DNA of 64,000 bases from Prolixibacteraceae bacterium (lineage in GTDB: Bacteria; Bacteroidota; Bacteroidia; Bacteroidales; Prolixibacteraceae), in contig JAGODU010000001.1 in the NCBI GenBank assembly GCA_017998095.1, positions 1-64,000 of the forward strand, in the 5' to 3' direction. Below the pieces are notes generated by a model. That model was not told where the DNA came from, did not search any database, and worked only from the letters and a program-made list of their open reading frames with translations. This document shows positions 49,943 through 60,400 of this stretch, one piece after another. Position 1 is the stretch's first letter. Every line of letters begins with the position of its first letter. The position numbers were made by a program, and so were the translations under genes.

Positions 49943-51364
49943 TTACCTTTTACCCATCCACCTTTTATATGGCCTGAAGAAGGGGAACACTTTCATCATG
50001 TCCTTTTCAAGTTTTGAAACACCATTGATATTAAATGCAAGATTAATGCTTCCGCCAAATGTTCTGCTATGAGAGCTGATAGCTAGTCCCCAGAGGTTAT
50101 TTGTTGAAATAGAAAATCTAATTGATTCGCTTTTAAATGAAATTCCAAATGGTATATTTAAATACGACCTGTTTGTAAGGTTCAATCCGGCAGAAAGAGT
50201 CCAGTAGTCGTTTAAATAATAATCACCGGAAATCAGGAATGATTCATCGATAAATTTATCGATAAAAGTCAGTCTATTTACTGCATAAAGGTTTATCTTC
50301 CGATCGTATTTGTATTCTGCAGCCAAATAAAGTTTCACAGGTGCAACAGTTGCATGGAAATCATCCCCGGGAGTCATTGCACTATAGAAGAGTGTATCGG
50401 CAATACTTATATTTTCCAAATCTTCAATCACAGTTTCATCTTTGGGGAAGTTAACCAGATTTGATATTTCAAGCCCGCTCCACCTGCTTGTTCCATCGAT
50501 GTTGATGCTATAGTTATCAGTGAGCCAGGTAATGAAACCCAGGTCAAGAATGCTGGCTGAAAACTTAAGTCGAGGGTCATATTTATATTCCATTCCAAAG
50601 TCCAGTCCAAGACCGGGATTTCTGAATTGGAACAAGTAATCGGATAAGGAATACTCAGGGTGAAGTTCAACTCCATTGACAAAACCTGCATCGTTGACAG
50701 ACAGGTCGACAGGGCCGGAAGCCAGAACCTTCCCTTTAAGCCCGATATCTATGTAATCATAAAGCGAATCTGTAACAATAGAAATATTTGCATTTGCATT
50801 TATGCCATTCTTTCCAAAGTATAATTTGGCAGCTGCTCCAAAAACCAGGTTGTCATTTAATTCTTTTGAATAAGAGAATTGCCATGTAGAATAGTTCTTT
50901 ACAGAAATTGGTATGTCAGTTATAAAAGGTTCACTGATAAAAGCGCCATTACCCTTGTTAATCAGCTTAATGATATTTTTCTCAAAGCTTGCTGCGGCAT
51001 TAAGGTTTTCATAAACCTGAAAACCCCATTTTGCATCCAGCCAATGACCTGAAAAGCGAATAAAGCTCATTGTCGAGTTGAATATCAATATATTTTCCTT
51101 TCCGGCTCTTTTATATAGACGATTCATATCAATGATATTCATATTATTTTCTTTTGAAAAAATATCACTAAGTGAAACCGGAAGATTCAGCTCAAAGCTG
51201 GTAGCTGATACAGGTAAAACAGAACCCTCAAATTGTACGTCGTTAAGATTAAAGGCAGGATTAAAGAAAAGAGGATTATTTTTATTCTGATAATCAAGAA
51301 TATTGTGTTGAGCTGAAATATTTTGTCCAAAAAGGACAAAAATAATAAGGATAGAAATCCTCAT
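49943..51364 (-). CDS. Outer-membrane beta-barrel protein, DUF5723-like
   Basis: The 473-aa protein has a signal peptide (MRISILIIFVLFGQNISAQ) and alternating hydrophobic beta strands throughout, with an NPAFNLNDV segment near the N-terminus as in PorP/SprF- and DUF5723-type outer-membrane proteins of Bacteroidota. It is probably a porin-like or secretion-associated barrel. It follows a large lipoprotein gene by 22 bp, suggesting one envelope complex. The ATG at 51364 is preferred; an ATG at 51409 would overlap the upstream gene and precede the signal. Confidence 0.7.
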   Translation of the reverse strand: MRISILIIFVLFGQNISAQHNILDYQNKNNPLFFNPAFNLNDVQFEGSVLPVSATSFELNLPVSLSDIFSKENNMNIIDMNRLYKRAGKENILIFNSTMSFIRFSGHWLDAKWGFQVYENLNAAASFEKNIIKLINKGNGAFISEPFITDIPISVKNYSTWQFSYSKELNDNLVFGAAAKLYFGKNGINANANISIVTDSLYDYIDIGLKGKVLASGPVDLSVNDAGFVNGVELHPEYSLSDYLFQFRNPGLGLDFGMEYKYDPRLKFSASILDLGFITWLTDNYSINIDGTSRWSGLEISNLVNFPKDETVIEDLENISIADTLFYSAMTPGDDFHATVAPVKLYLAAEYKYDRKINLYAVNRLTFIDKFIDESFLISGDYYLNDYWTLSAGLNLTNRSYLNIPFGISFKSESIRFSISTNNLWGLAISSHSRTFGGSINLAFNINGVSKLEKDMMKVFPFFRPYKRWMGKR

Positions 51365-51386
51365 CAAAGAATGATATATGCGTTTA

Positions 51387-53462
51387 TTATAAATCAGCTG
51401 TAACATCAAGTATTATCTTAAGGTCAAAACCATTTTCATATTTAAGTTTAGCCGGTTTTTCACCATCAGAAGGAGATAATATAGTTGCCTCTAAAAGGAA
51501 TGAATTTGATTTCTTTAAATTTTCAATATCTACTCCTTCGATTACCATTTTATTCTCCGATACAGTTTCTGAAGTAACATTACCAAATTCATCTGTTTGA
51601 GCTGCATCAAGCACTTTTACAAATAATTCTCTTCCTGTAGTGGTTTTTGTTAAAGTGTCAAATGGTATGACAGATAAATTAATCTGCAAAGGCATATCAT
51701 TTCTTGCCCTGAAAATCATTTCAGCACGTTTAACCTTTTCCAGCATATTGGCTGCAGAGAAAAGCAAAGTATCGTAAAAAGTAAAAAATCCTCCTTTAAC
51801 TAAAATAGGCACTTCAAATTCCATCCCTATCCTGAAAATATCATCAGGAGAAACAAAGTTTAAATGCTTGTTATCAGGCTTACCATTAGGGTTAAATATC
51901 ATACCAACAGAAAAGATAATTGAATCATCGGGTGGAAGCTTAATAAAATCAAGGATATTGGAATTTGAAGAATTAAATTCAAGTTCAGAATATTTAGGAG
52001 ATTCCTCCTTATTCAATGGATATTCAATAAGATAATCCTTATGGGAAATATCCACAGATTGTCCTTTTGTATTACTTGCTTTGATATTAATATTACTTTC
52101 AACAGGAATTCCGATAGGGTTGGTTAAAAGGACTTTAAAAACAGGATCATTACTAAATACTTCTCCCTGGATTTTGTTCCATATTTCCTGATTGAATTTG
52201 AATCCTTTATGCGAAAAATCAACATCTCTGTTTCCAAAATAACCTTCAATAAATGAGAACCTCATCCCTCTTAACACTATTGAATATTCATAGCTGTCTG
52301 TTGATCTGAGCTTTATAAATTCTTCATCTTCATTTTTATATTCAAAGAAATATTCAAAATGATTAAGCTGATTATTTTGTCCGGCCATAAGCAGTTCGCA
52401 TCCTGATATATCAATAACCTTATCAATAACACCACTTTTATCAAGTTCAACAGAAAAAGAAACCGGTTTTCCATCCTTTTGTAAATTGAGTAAATTGATA
52501 GTCAGAATTCCTCCGGGTTCAAATCTCTTATGAATATTGAAAAGTATTTCTCCTGATTCAATAATTGCCTTACTAATTTCCACCTGGTCAGCAATCTGCA
52601 TATTAATTTGTTTAATGCCACTGCTGTATTTAAAATCAAAAGAATCAAAAACACCTTGATCCAGGAGAACATCAGTTAATTCGACAGTAATTTCAAAGCC
52701 GTTATTCATTTCAATTATAACTTCATCAGGTGTCTCAAAGAAGTGAAGCTTAGTGATTTTGTAATAAATAGGAGCCTTTACACTTTTATTTGCAAGACTG
52801 AAAGAGTATTTTTCAGACTCGCCGGGGTTCAATCCTCCCGGTGATTTTTTACCAAACTCAAGAATCTGAATAACGTTCATTTCATTATCAAAAACCTGAA
52901 ATTCAACTTCGCAATTAGCCGGAAAATTATTTTTAAGTGAAAAATCAATATTACCTGTATTGAAATCAGCCTCACGTATAAAATTAAAATCAGCAATTTC
53001 CCATGTCAAGAGTGCAGAATATTCAGCACCAATCTGAGCATCCGGGAAAATATGTCTTTCGCCATCAGAAAAATTAGAAACTTCATCTGAGATTTTAACT
53101 CTGTCAATTAGTTCTTTTAAGTTTATCAATTCGTAATAAGTTGAATCTTTCAGGCTTATTAAACCTAAAGTTTCAGAGCTTTCAACAACAGGAATTGCTG
53201 ACGGTAAAGAGAAAAAATCATTAACAGTAAGTTCAAGAACTTCATCTTCCCTGAATTTAAAAACAAGTTCATTTTCATTTCCGGTCTGGAATAGTGAATC
53301 TTCAGTAAAATTAGACAGTATATCGCCCAAAGTAAATGATCCGAAAGCAACAGGAGCTATAAGCTGAGTATCTGTTTTCATTTCGAAATCATTGTATTTG
53401 TCCAGACAAGAATTAAAAAGCACAACGATTATGGATATCAGAATTATGTTTTTTAGCCTCAT
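51387..53462 (-). CDS. Large lipoprotein of unknown function
   Basis: This 691-aa protein is a lipoprotein (ISIIVVLFNSC, lipid on the Cys) with a beta-rich sequence and no domain that I can name. Recognisable features are repeated alternating strands and segments such as GGILTINLLNLQKDGKP that resemble stacked immunoglobulin-like or LEA-like domains. The gene is the first of a two-gene unit with the DUF5723-like barrel and probably works with it at the outer membrane. The ATG at 53462 is chosen for the signal; an upstream ATG at 53546 gives no signal peptide. Confidence 0.7.
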   Translation of the reverse strand: MRLKNIILISIIVVLFNSCLDKYNDFEMKTDTQLIAPVAFGSFTLGDILSNFTEDSLFQTGNENELVFKFREDEVLELTVNDFFSLPSAIPVVESSETLGLISLKDSTYYELINLKELIDRVKISDEVSNFSDGERHIFPDAQIGAEYSALLTWEIADFNFIREADFNTGNIDFSLKNNFPANCEVEFQVFDNEMNVIQILEFGKKSPGGLNPGESEKYSFSLANKSVKAPIYYKITKLHFFETPDEVIIEMNNGFEITVELTDVLLDQGVFDSFDFKYSSGIKQINMQIADQVEISKAIIESGEILFNIHKRFEPGGILTINLLNLQKDGKPVSFSVELDKSGVIDKVIDISGCELLMAGQNNQLNHFEYFFEYKNEDEEFIKLRSTDSYEYSIVLRGMRFSFIEGYFGNRDVDFSHKGFKFNQEIWNKIQGEVFSNDPVFKVLLTNPIGIPVESNINIKASNTKGQSVDISHKDYLIEYPLNKEESPKYSELEFNSSNSNILDFIKLPPDDSIIFSVGMIFNPNGKPDNKHLNFVSPDDIFRIGMEFEVPILVKGGFFTFYDTLLFSAANMLEKVKRAEMIFRARNDMPLQINLSVIPFDTLTKTTTGRELFVKVLDAAQTDEFGNVTSETVSENKMVIEGVDIENLKKSNSFLLEATILSPSDGEKPAKLKYENGFDLKIILDVTADL

Positions 53463-53600
53463 TATCAGAGCATCTTCTTTCAAATAAATGTATACCAATA
53501 TTTTAAATAAGGTTTCCAAAATTAAACTAAAATGGGCAAAATCCAAATTGCAAAGCTTTAACTAAACGCAAAAACAAAAGGAATTCGTATACTTTAATAT

Positions 53601-53633
53601 TTTGATTCAAAAACAAAAAAAGTTTTATCTTAG
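53601..53633 (+). promoter_or_regulatory. Candidate promoter of the GtrA gene
   Basis: TTTG (53601-53604), a 21-nt spacer and TATCTTAG (53626-53633; 7 of 8 to TAnnTTTG), 23 nt upstream of the ATG at 53656. Confidence 0.45.
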
Positions 53634-53655
53634 CCTTTTTAAAACAAAATCAATA

Positions 53656-54186
53656 ATGATATCTCTTGCCAGGAAGATACGCAACTTAATAATTAACATA
53701 GTTGATGCGTTTTATGCTCCATTTTCCAAACATATACCTTTGGAAACTTTCAGGTATGGGGCTACAGGTGGAATGAATACCGCACTTGATATTTTTCTGT
53801 ATTTCATAGTATATAACTTTGTGATTGACAAGAAATTTATTGATTTACAGATTGTGGTTATAAGTCCGCACATTGCAGCATTCTTTATTGTTTTTCCTGT
53901 AACATTTTGTACAGGTTTCATACTTGCCAAATATGTAACTTTCACACAATCTCCTTTAACCGGGAAAAAGCAACTTTTCAGATATGGGTTGTCGGTGTCA
54001 GGATCAATTCTTTTAAACTATTTATTACTGAAATTATTTGTCGAAGTATGTGGTATATGGGCTACATTGTCAAAAATTCTGACAACGGTTGTTGTAATTA
54101 TTTATAGCTATATAATTCAAAAGCATTTCACCTTCAGGACAGGGAAGAAAGCCCTTGCAAAAGCCAGGCTTTTAAATGATCAATAA
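53656..54186 (+). CDS. GtrA family membrane protein
   Basis: The 176-aa protein has four membrane helices and the GtrA pattern ETFRYGATGGMNTALDIFLY, GFILAKYVTFTQSP and YSYIIQKHFTFR. GtrA-like proteins are thought to flip lipid-linked sugars (undecaprenyl-phosphate-glucose in the phage/O-antigen system) for glycan modification. No glycosyltransferase is adjacent. The ATG at 53656 is used because the candidate promoter overlaps the earlier in-frame ATG at 53602. Confidence 0.85.
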   Translation: MISLARKIRNLIINIVDAFYAPFSKHIPLETFRYGATGGMNTALDIFLYFIVYNFVIDKKFIDLQIVVISPHIAAFFIVFPVTFCTGFILAKYVTFTQSPLTGKKQLFRYGLSVSGSILLNYLLLKLFVEVCGIWATLSKILTTVVVIIYSYIIQKHFTFRTGKKALAKARLLNDQ

Positions 54187-54193
54187 AATTTAA

Positions 54194-54216
54194 AAGCCAC
54201 CTTGTCGAGGTGGCTT
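54194..54216 (+). terminator. Intrinsic terminator of the GtrA gene
   Basis: AAGCCACC (54194-54201) and GGTGGCTT (54209-54216) form a perfect 8-bp stem just after the stop codon; an A-rich left flank and a short loop are present. Confidence 0.8.
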
Positions 54217-54434
54217 AAAAATCTAATAATAACCCAGTCAATTAATTAAATAAACCTACTATTTAAAAAATTGATTTATTTTCAATACTTTGTGTCAATT
54301 CAAATTATTCTGTTCAGTAAATTATTTACAAAATTTCTTTCAAATATATAAATAAGTTATTTATTGACCGCATCTATAAACTTTTAGAATAAACTTTAAT
54401 AATGTTTTTTTATTCTTTTTTAATAAAAATCATA

Positions 54435-54470
54435 AAAAGGTTTATTAGCAATTAAGCTCATAAACCTTTT
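54435..54470 (-). terminator. Intrinsic terminator of the GH51-GH43 unit
   Basis: AAAAGGTTTAT (54435-54445) and ATAAACCTTTT (54460-54470) are perfect inverted repeats with an inner AGC/GCT pair. On the minus strand T-rich sequence follows. Confidence 0.75.
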
Positions 54471-54494
54471 AAAATCTAAAATCTATGAAAATAA

Positions 54495-55496
54495 CTATTT
54501 ACTAATTAAAATTGGCCAACCTTCATTGTCCCAGAATATTTTCTTAGTAATAAGGATGGGTTTCCCCTTGTCTTTTTTCAGGTATCCATGACAGAGAAGA
54601 TAATCATCGTTATTTAAATTACTTATTGCACAGTGACCTACGCCATAAAAGGTTTCATCGCCTGAAAGGATTAGAGTTCCTCCCCCGTTCAACATTGAAA
54701 CTCCGCTTTTATCCAAATATGGTCCGGTAAGTGTTTTTGATCTTCCTACTCTTACATTGTAATTGCTTTTCTCACCTCTGCAACATAAATCATAAGATGC
54801 AAAAAGATAAAAATATCCATTCTTTCTATAAATGAAAGGGGCTTCAATAGCAGCATCTCCCGGATCAGTTTCATCAAGGAACCTGTCTCTTTCCCTGGAG
54901 GCAATAGTATGCCATTCTTCAGGTTTTGCAATAGATAAAAGATCGTTATTCATTTTAACTAACTTCAAACCACCCCAGAATGATCCGAATGCTATCCATG
55001 GAACTCCGTTTTCATCAAATATTAAATTGGGATCAATTGCATTCCAGTTATCTCTTCCCGGAACAGATTCAATAATCTTTCCATAGTCTTTCCACATAAA
55101 TTCCGGATTAGAATGATTAAGAGTTGCATTAGTAGCAACTCCAATACATGATCTGTTGCTTGCAAAAGAAGAAATTGAATAATACAGATAATATTTGCCA
55201 TTATGAAAAGAAATATCAGGAGCCCAAATGTTTCCGTCAAACTTAGGGACTTCCTTTTTAGCCCATTCAGGAGAACTCTTAAATACAGGACCAAGATATT
55301 GCCAGCTAATCATATCTTTTGATTTCAAACTGGCAATACCTACTCCGGTATTGAAAAGATAATAAGAACCATCAGCTTCAATAGCTACAGGATCATGAAC
55401 AATAGTATAATTTTCCTGAGCACTACATTTAAAGTAAAAAGTAGTGACAAGTAATATTCCAAAAACACCTAAACTCAAAATTATACTCTTATTCAT
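54495..55496 (-). CDS. Secreted GH43 endo-alpha-1,5-L-arabinanase
   Basis: The 333-aa protein has an N-terminal signal and the GH43 triad: Asp35 in TIVHDPVAIE, Asp155 in NAIDPNLIF and Glu218 in AIEAPFIY. NIWAPDISFHNGKYYLYYS and LCCRGEKSNYNVRVGRS are characteristic of arabinan endo-1,5-alpha-L-arabinosidases. It would cut the alpha-1,5 arabinan backbone into oligosaccharides. It lies 8 bp after the GH51 gene and is the last gene of the unit. Confidence 0.92.
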   Translation of the reverse strand: MNKSIILSLGVFGILLVTTFYFKCSAQENYTIVHDPVAIEADGSYYLFNTGVGIASLKSKDMISWQYLGPVFKSSPEWAKKEVPKFDGNIWAPDISFHNGKYYLYYSISSFASNRSCIGVATNATLNHSNPEFMWKDYGKIIESVPGRDNWNAIDPNLIFDENGVPWIAFGSFWGGLKLVKMNNDLLSIAKPEEWHTIASRERDRFLDETDPGDAAIEAPFIYRKNGYFYLFASYDLCCRGEKSNYNVRVGRSKTLTGPYLDKSGVSMLNGGGTLILSGDETFYGVGHCAISNLNNDDYLLCHGYLKKDKGKPILITKKIFWDNEGWPILISK

Positions 55497-55504
55497 AATT
55501 TAAT

Positions 55505-57091
55505 CTATTTTTTGATCTTAGCTTTAATTTGTGTAAATGAATGAGCCGGGAAGCTATATGTTAGAACATTACCCTTAGCCTTTACAGATGATTTTTGCTT
55601 AGTTTCAACCAATTTTTTTCCAAAATCGTTGGTAGCTTTTGTATCCGGACCGTTGACTTCCATTATTTTGCATTCACCTTCAAAATCACCAGATTGGGAA
55701 ATAATATCTGTTGTAATAGCTTTATCTTTATTTCTGTTAATAACATTAATGATTAATTCATCATTATAATAAGTTGCTGAAGCATCAATATATGGCACAT
55801 TTTCCTGTTTGGTTGTTGATTCACCCAATCCAATAAAGAATTCTTCAGTATTATAAGTTTCGCAATCAACAAACAAATCCAGAGAGGTACCGTGAACATT
55901 CTTTGAGAAGAGCTGAAGAGGATAATAAATTGTTTGAATAAACATTCCCTTTTCATCAGTAAATATTGGGGCAATTACATTAACAAGCTGAGCCATATTT
56001 GCCATTTTTACGATGTCTGCATTTCTAACAAAGGCATTTAGAAAACCTGCTATTACAAGAGCATCTTCTAGATTGTAATGTTCTTCAAGAGCTCTGGTTC
56101 CTGCCATTGTTTCATCAGTACGTGCACGATACCATGAGTTATATTCATCCCATGCTATGTAAATTGGTTCTCTGTTTCCACGATCAGCATTTTCCATTTC
56201 CCTGTCAATTAGGCCTTTCACAACTCTGGTACGTTCTTCAAGGACTCTCGGAGTAGACATATAGTTGTAATAATTATCATCTGGATTTCCCACATACATA
56301 TGAAGAGCGAGATAATCAACCACATCTCTTAATTCTTTGAGAATAGTTGCATTCCATTCATTTGGATCAGCATTAGGTCTGTAATTTGAAGAACCTGCTG
56401 CAATCAGTTTTATATCAGGAGAAGTTAATTTCATTAGTTTAGCAGCTTCACGCGCTTTCTTTGCATAGTCATCAGCATTGAGGTGTCCCATCTGCCAAAA
56501 GCCATCCATTTCATTACCTAAGCTCCAATATTTAATATTATAAGGTTCTGCGTAACCATTTTTCTTTCTAAGTTCTGCATAATAAGGTCCTGAAGATACA
56601 TTACAGTATTCAACCCATTGCTGAGCTTCTTCGATAGTGCCTGTTCCCATATTGACAGAAAAATAAGGTTCCGTGCCCATTTCTTTTGCATACTGAACAA
56701 ATTCATCTGTACCAAAACGGTTTGATTCAAGGCGTGCCCATGCAAGTTCCATTCTTGGTGGCCTTTGATCTTTTGGACCAATACCATCTTTCCAGTGGTA
56801 GTTTGATACAAAATTTCCACCGGGATATCGGGTTATAGAAACATTAAGATCTTTTACAGCCTCAAGGACATCTTTACGAAAACCTCTTTCATCGGAAAGT
56901 GGTGAACCTTCATCATATATACCTCCGTATACACAACGTCCCAGGTGCTCAACAAAATTGCCGTAGATATTTTTATTTACCTCGCCTATCTTTCTGTCAA
57001 GGTCTATCTTAATTCTGGCGTTTTGTGCATTTGCCATATTCGCAATTAACAAAAAACCTAACAGGCATTGTAATATTATTCTTATTCTCAT
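55505..57091 (-). CDS. GH51 alpha-L-arabinofuranosidase
   Basis: The 528-aa protein has a signal peptide (to NAQ) and the GH51 clan-A signatures: NIYGNFVEHLGRCVYGGI, the acid/base Glu194 in WSLGNEMDGFW and the nucleophile Glu316 in IAWDEYNSWY. A C-terminal beta-sandwich (from about 400) completes the family architecture. It releases terminal arabinofuranose from arabinan side chains or oligosaccharides in the periplasm. With the GH43 gene it forms an arabinan unit divergent from the HTCS. Confidence 0.93.
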   Translation of the reverse strand: MRIRIILQCLLGFLLIANMANAQNARIKIDLDRKIGEVNKNIYGNFVEHLGRCVYGGIYDEGSPLSDERGFRKDVLEAVKDLNVSITRYPGGNFVSNYHWKDGIGPKDQRPPRMELAWARLESNRFGTDEFVQYAKEMGTEPYFSVNMGTGTIEEAQQWVEYCNVSSGPYYAELRKKNGYAEPYNIKYWSLGNEMDGFWQMGHLNADDYAKKAREAAKLMKLTSPDIKLIAAGSSNYRPNADPNEWNATILKELRDVVDYLALHMYVGNPDDNYYNYMSTPRVLEERTRVVKGLIDREMENADRGNREPIYIAWDEYNSWYRARTDETMAGTRALEEHYNLEDALVIAGFLNAFVRNADIVKMANMAQLVNVIAPIFTDEKGMFIQTIYYPLQLFSKNVHGTSLDLFVDCETYNTEEFFIGLGESTTKQENVPYIDASATYYNDELIINVINRNKDKAITTDIISQSGDFEGECKIMEVNGPDTKATNDFGKKLVETKQKSSVKAKGNVLTYSFPAHSFTQIKAKIKK

Positions 57092-57414
57092 ATCAAATAT
57101 TTATTTTTTAAGTTTCAATTTTTAAATAGTAAAGTGAAAATCCCATTGAGAAATACATGTGCTATAAAAAACTATCTTCCATAGTTTAAGCATGAAAAAC
57201 ATTTCAACAAAGCTATAATTCCAATTACTCAGTAAGGAGGACAATTAGATTAATGAGGTGGACATTTGTTTACACTTCATTTTAATAATAATTAATCATT
57301 TTTTCGTACATTTAATGCTTTATATACCTTGAATAATAAGGAGTTTTAAATATTTTAGTCATCAAGATCAACTAATAAATTTTACAAGAAAGTCTTACAG
57401 GAAGGATATTAAAT
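57092..57414. other. Divergent intergenic region between GH51 and HTCS
   Basis: About 323 bp without an ORF. It should hold the promoter of the arabinan unit (minus), probably bound by the HTCS, and the promoter of the HTCS itself. No confident -33/-7 pair or clear repeat was found. Confidence 0.6.
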
Positions 57415-60400
57415 ATGAGAGTTGGATTAATAATTACATTCTTGATTTCGATAATTTTTATAGGTAAATCATCCGGTCAATATAGCACCAATTATCGTTT
57501 TGAATACCTGCAAATAGAAGATGGTCTGCCGCAAAACACAATCAATGCAATAGCAAAAGACAGTTATGGGTTCATGTGGTTTGGAACCAGTAATGGCATA
57601 TGCCGATATGATGGATTCTCATTTGAATCATTCAAACATGATAAAAATAATCCCGGTTCTCTTCCTGATAATATGATTAATGCAATTGAACCAGGTCATG
57701 ATATGAAATTATGGATAGGTTCATTATCAGGGTTATCTTATCTTGACCCTGTATCAGATCGTATTATTAAGTACTCGACCCAGGAAAACGGATGCGAGCA
57801 AATAAGGAAAGTTACTTCTATCGGATCTGGAAATAATGATCTTTGGGTTAGCACATCAGATAACGGGATTTTCTATCTAAGAAAAAATAAGAATTCTAAA
57901 TATGAACTAATTACTCATTTTTGTGAGCAGGAAAGAAACTTAGCTGAAAACAGTGTAAATACAATCTTCATATCAAGGAGTGATAAAATATATGCAGGAA
58001 CAAGTTCAGGATTATTTTTATTCAATGACAAAGAAAATCAATTTGAACTTTTTACAGCCGGCAATACAATTACTCAGACCACTTTTGTAAATGATATATT
58101 TGAAAACAAATCAGGTGACTTGTTTATTGCTTCTTTTAATGGTCTGGCTTTAATTCGAAAAAATCAGTACACAGCAACATGGTATTTACCTGATCTTTCA
58201 AATCCAAATTCATTATCTCATGGTACTATAAATAAAGTTTGTGAGGATATAAAAGGAAGAATAATAATAGGATCACTTGGCGGATTGCAATTGTTCAATC
58301 CAATAAACGGGGATTTTCACAGCTTTCCTGAAGAAGGTCCTGATCATTTTAAGCTCAACAATCAGTTTATAAATACTCTATACTCAGATTTATCAGGTAA
58401 TATATGGGTTGGTACTGAGAAAGGCGGGATAAACAAATTCAATGTTCATCAGAAACAATTTGATTTTTTTACAAATGATCCTAACAATTCCAATAGCTTG
58501 AATGTTAATACCGTTAATTCCATTTATAAGGAAAATGGCTTTTTATGGATAGGTACTGCCGGTGGTGGATTAAATTCTGTAAATCTTAAAACAGGCAAAT
58601 TTGCTCATTACAGGTATAGCGGATTTAATTCAGGTTCAATTAGCAGCGATTACATCTCTTCTATTTTAAGAGGCAGCGACGGTAACCTGTGGGTAGGATC
58701 ATGGGGTGGTGGATTAACTTGTTTTCATGGTTCTTCTGAAAATCCATCAATACAAAGAATAACAGCAAACACACCAGGTTACCGAAATGATCTTGTAGAC
58801 TATTTCGTATCAGCATTATGGAATGATCAAAAAGGTTTCCTGGTCATAGGAGCTCAGGGAGGACTTTCAGTTTTAAATTATAAAACACATACTTTCACAA
58901 CTCTTATTTCTCCTTCATCATCTTCTATTCCACAAATAACAGAAGTAGGTTGTCTATTAAAAGATTCCAGAGATTATTACTGGGCAGGAACAAGAAACGG
59001 ACTCTTCAGATTCCCGGCAGGCTCAGTTAAAGAAATTGAAAATCCGGTTCTTGAAGTTGAAAATCTACAATTCTTTTCAAATATCCCAAACGATTCATTA
59101 TCACTTCCCGGAAATTATATTATATCACTTATTGAAGATTCAAAAGGAAATATTTGGGCAGGTACTTATGGTAATGGTTTTTGTAAAATTAATGTTCAAA
59201 AAGATGGAACACTGAAATGTACAACCTACTCCCAAAAAGACGGATTATCCAATAATGTAACTTATTGTCTTCAGGAAGATAAATTGAGGAACATATGGAT
59301 TAGTACTGATTACGGGCTTTCCAAATTTAATCCTGATTCATTATTATTTAGAAATTTCTACAAACAAGACGGATTGCTAAACAACCAGTTTTATTGGTCT
59401 GCATCTTTTCGTGACAATGAAGGTGTTTTATATTTTGGAGGAACCGAAGGACTAAATTATTTCAACCCTAAAGAAATAATTGAATTTAAACACCTTAATT
59501 CACCAAAGATTACTAAACTCAAAATATTCAATACAGAAATAAAAAGCGGAGATAATAGACACAATAAAATTGTTTTAAGAAAGCCAATATATACTTCCGA
59601 CACAATATTGCTTTCATATCGTGACAACAACCTCTCTTTCGACTTTTCATCATTTGATTTCAATCTTCCTGAAAAAACAAACTTTGCTTATATGATGAAA
59701 GACATTGATAAAGACTGGATTATCGTACCGTCACAAAGGCGATTTGCTACTTATAACAACCTTCCTGCCAAAACATTTGATTTTTTAATAAAAGCCTCAA
59801 ATTGTGATGGCATATGGAATGATTCTCCAACAAAAGTCACAATAATAATTACCCCTCCCTTTTGGAAAACAACCTGGTTCAGAATACTCTTTATCATAAT
59901 TGTTCTTCTTGCTACTTTCTTTACGATTCAATATCAGATGCAAAGAATTATTAATCAAAAGAGATCGCTCGAAGAAAAGGTACATCAAAGGACAAAACAG
60001 ATTGAAGAACAAAAGATAATGCTTGAAAAACAAGCTGACGAACTTATTATATCTAATCAGAAACTTGAAAGAAGACAAACTCAGATTGAACACCAAAAAG
60101 AAGAACTTGAAAAAATGAATAATGAAATATCATCACAAAGAGATGAATTGATTGTTCTTAATAACAAGGTTGAAGAAATAAATAAACAACAAATGTCTTT
60201 CTTCACAAACATTTCCCATGAATTCAGAACTCCATTAACATTAATTATTTCTCCGATTGAAAGACTGATAACTAAAATGAATCCTTCTGATGATGCAGTT
60301 GGAGTGCTTAAGTTGGTAACAAGAAATGCTCAGAGACTTCTTCTGCTTATAAATCAACTTCTTGAAATAAGAAAGATTGAAACAGGGAATCAAAAATTAA

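Larger units (their letters stand above)
54187..54494. other. Intergenic region between GtrA and the GH43 gene
   Basis: About 308 bp without a gene, holding one terminator at each end for the two convergent transcription units. Confidence 0.7.
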
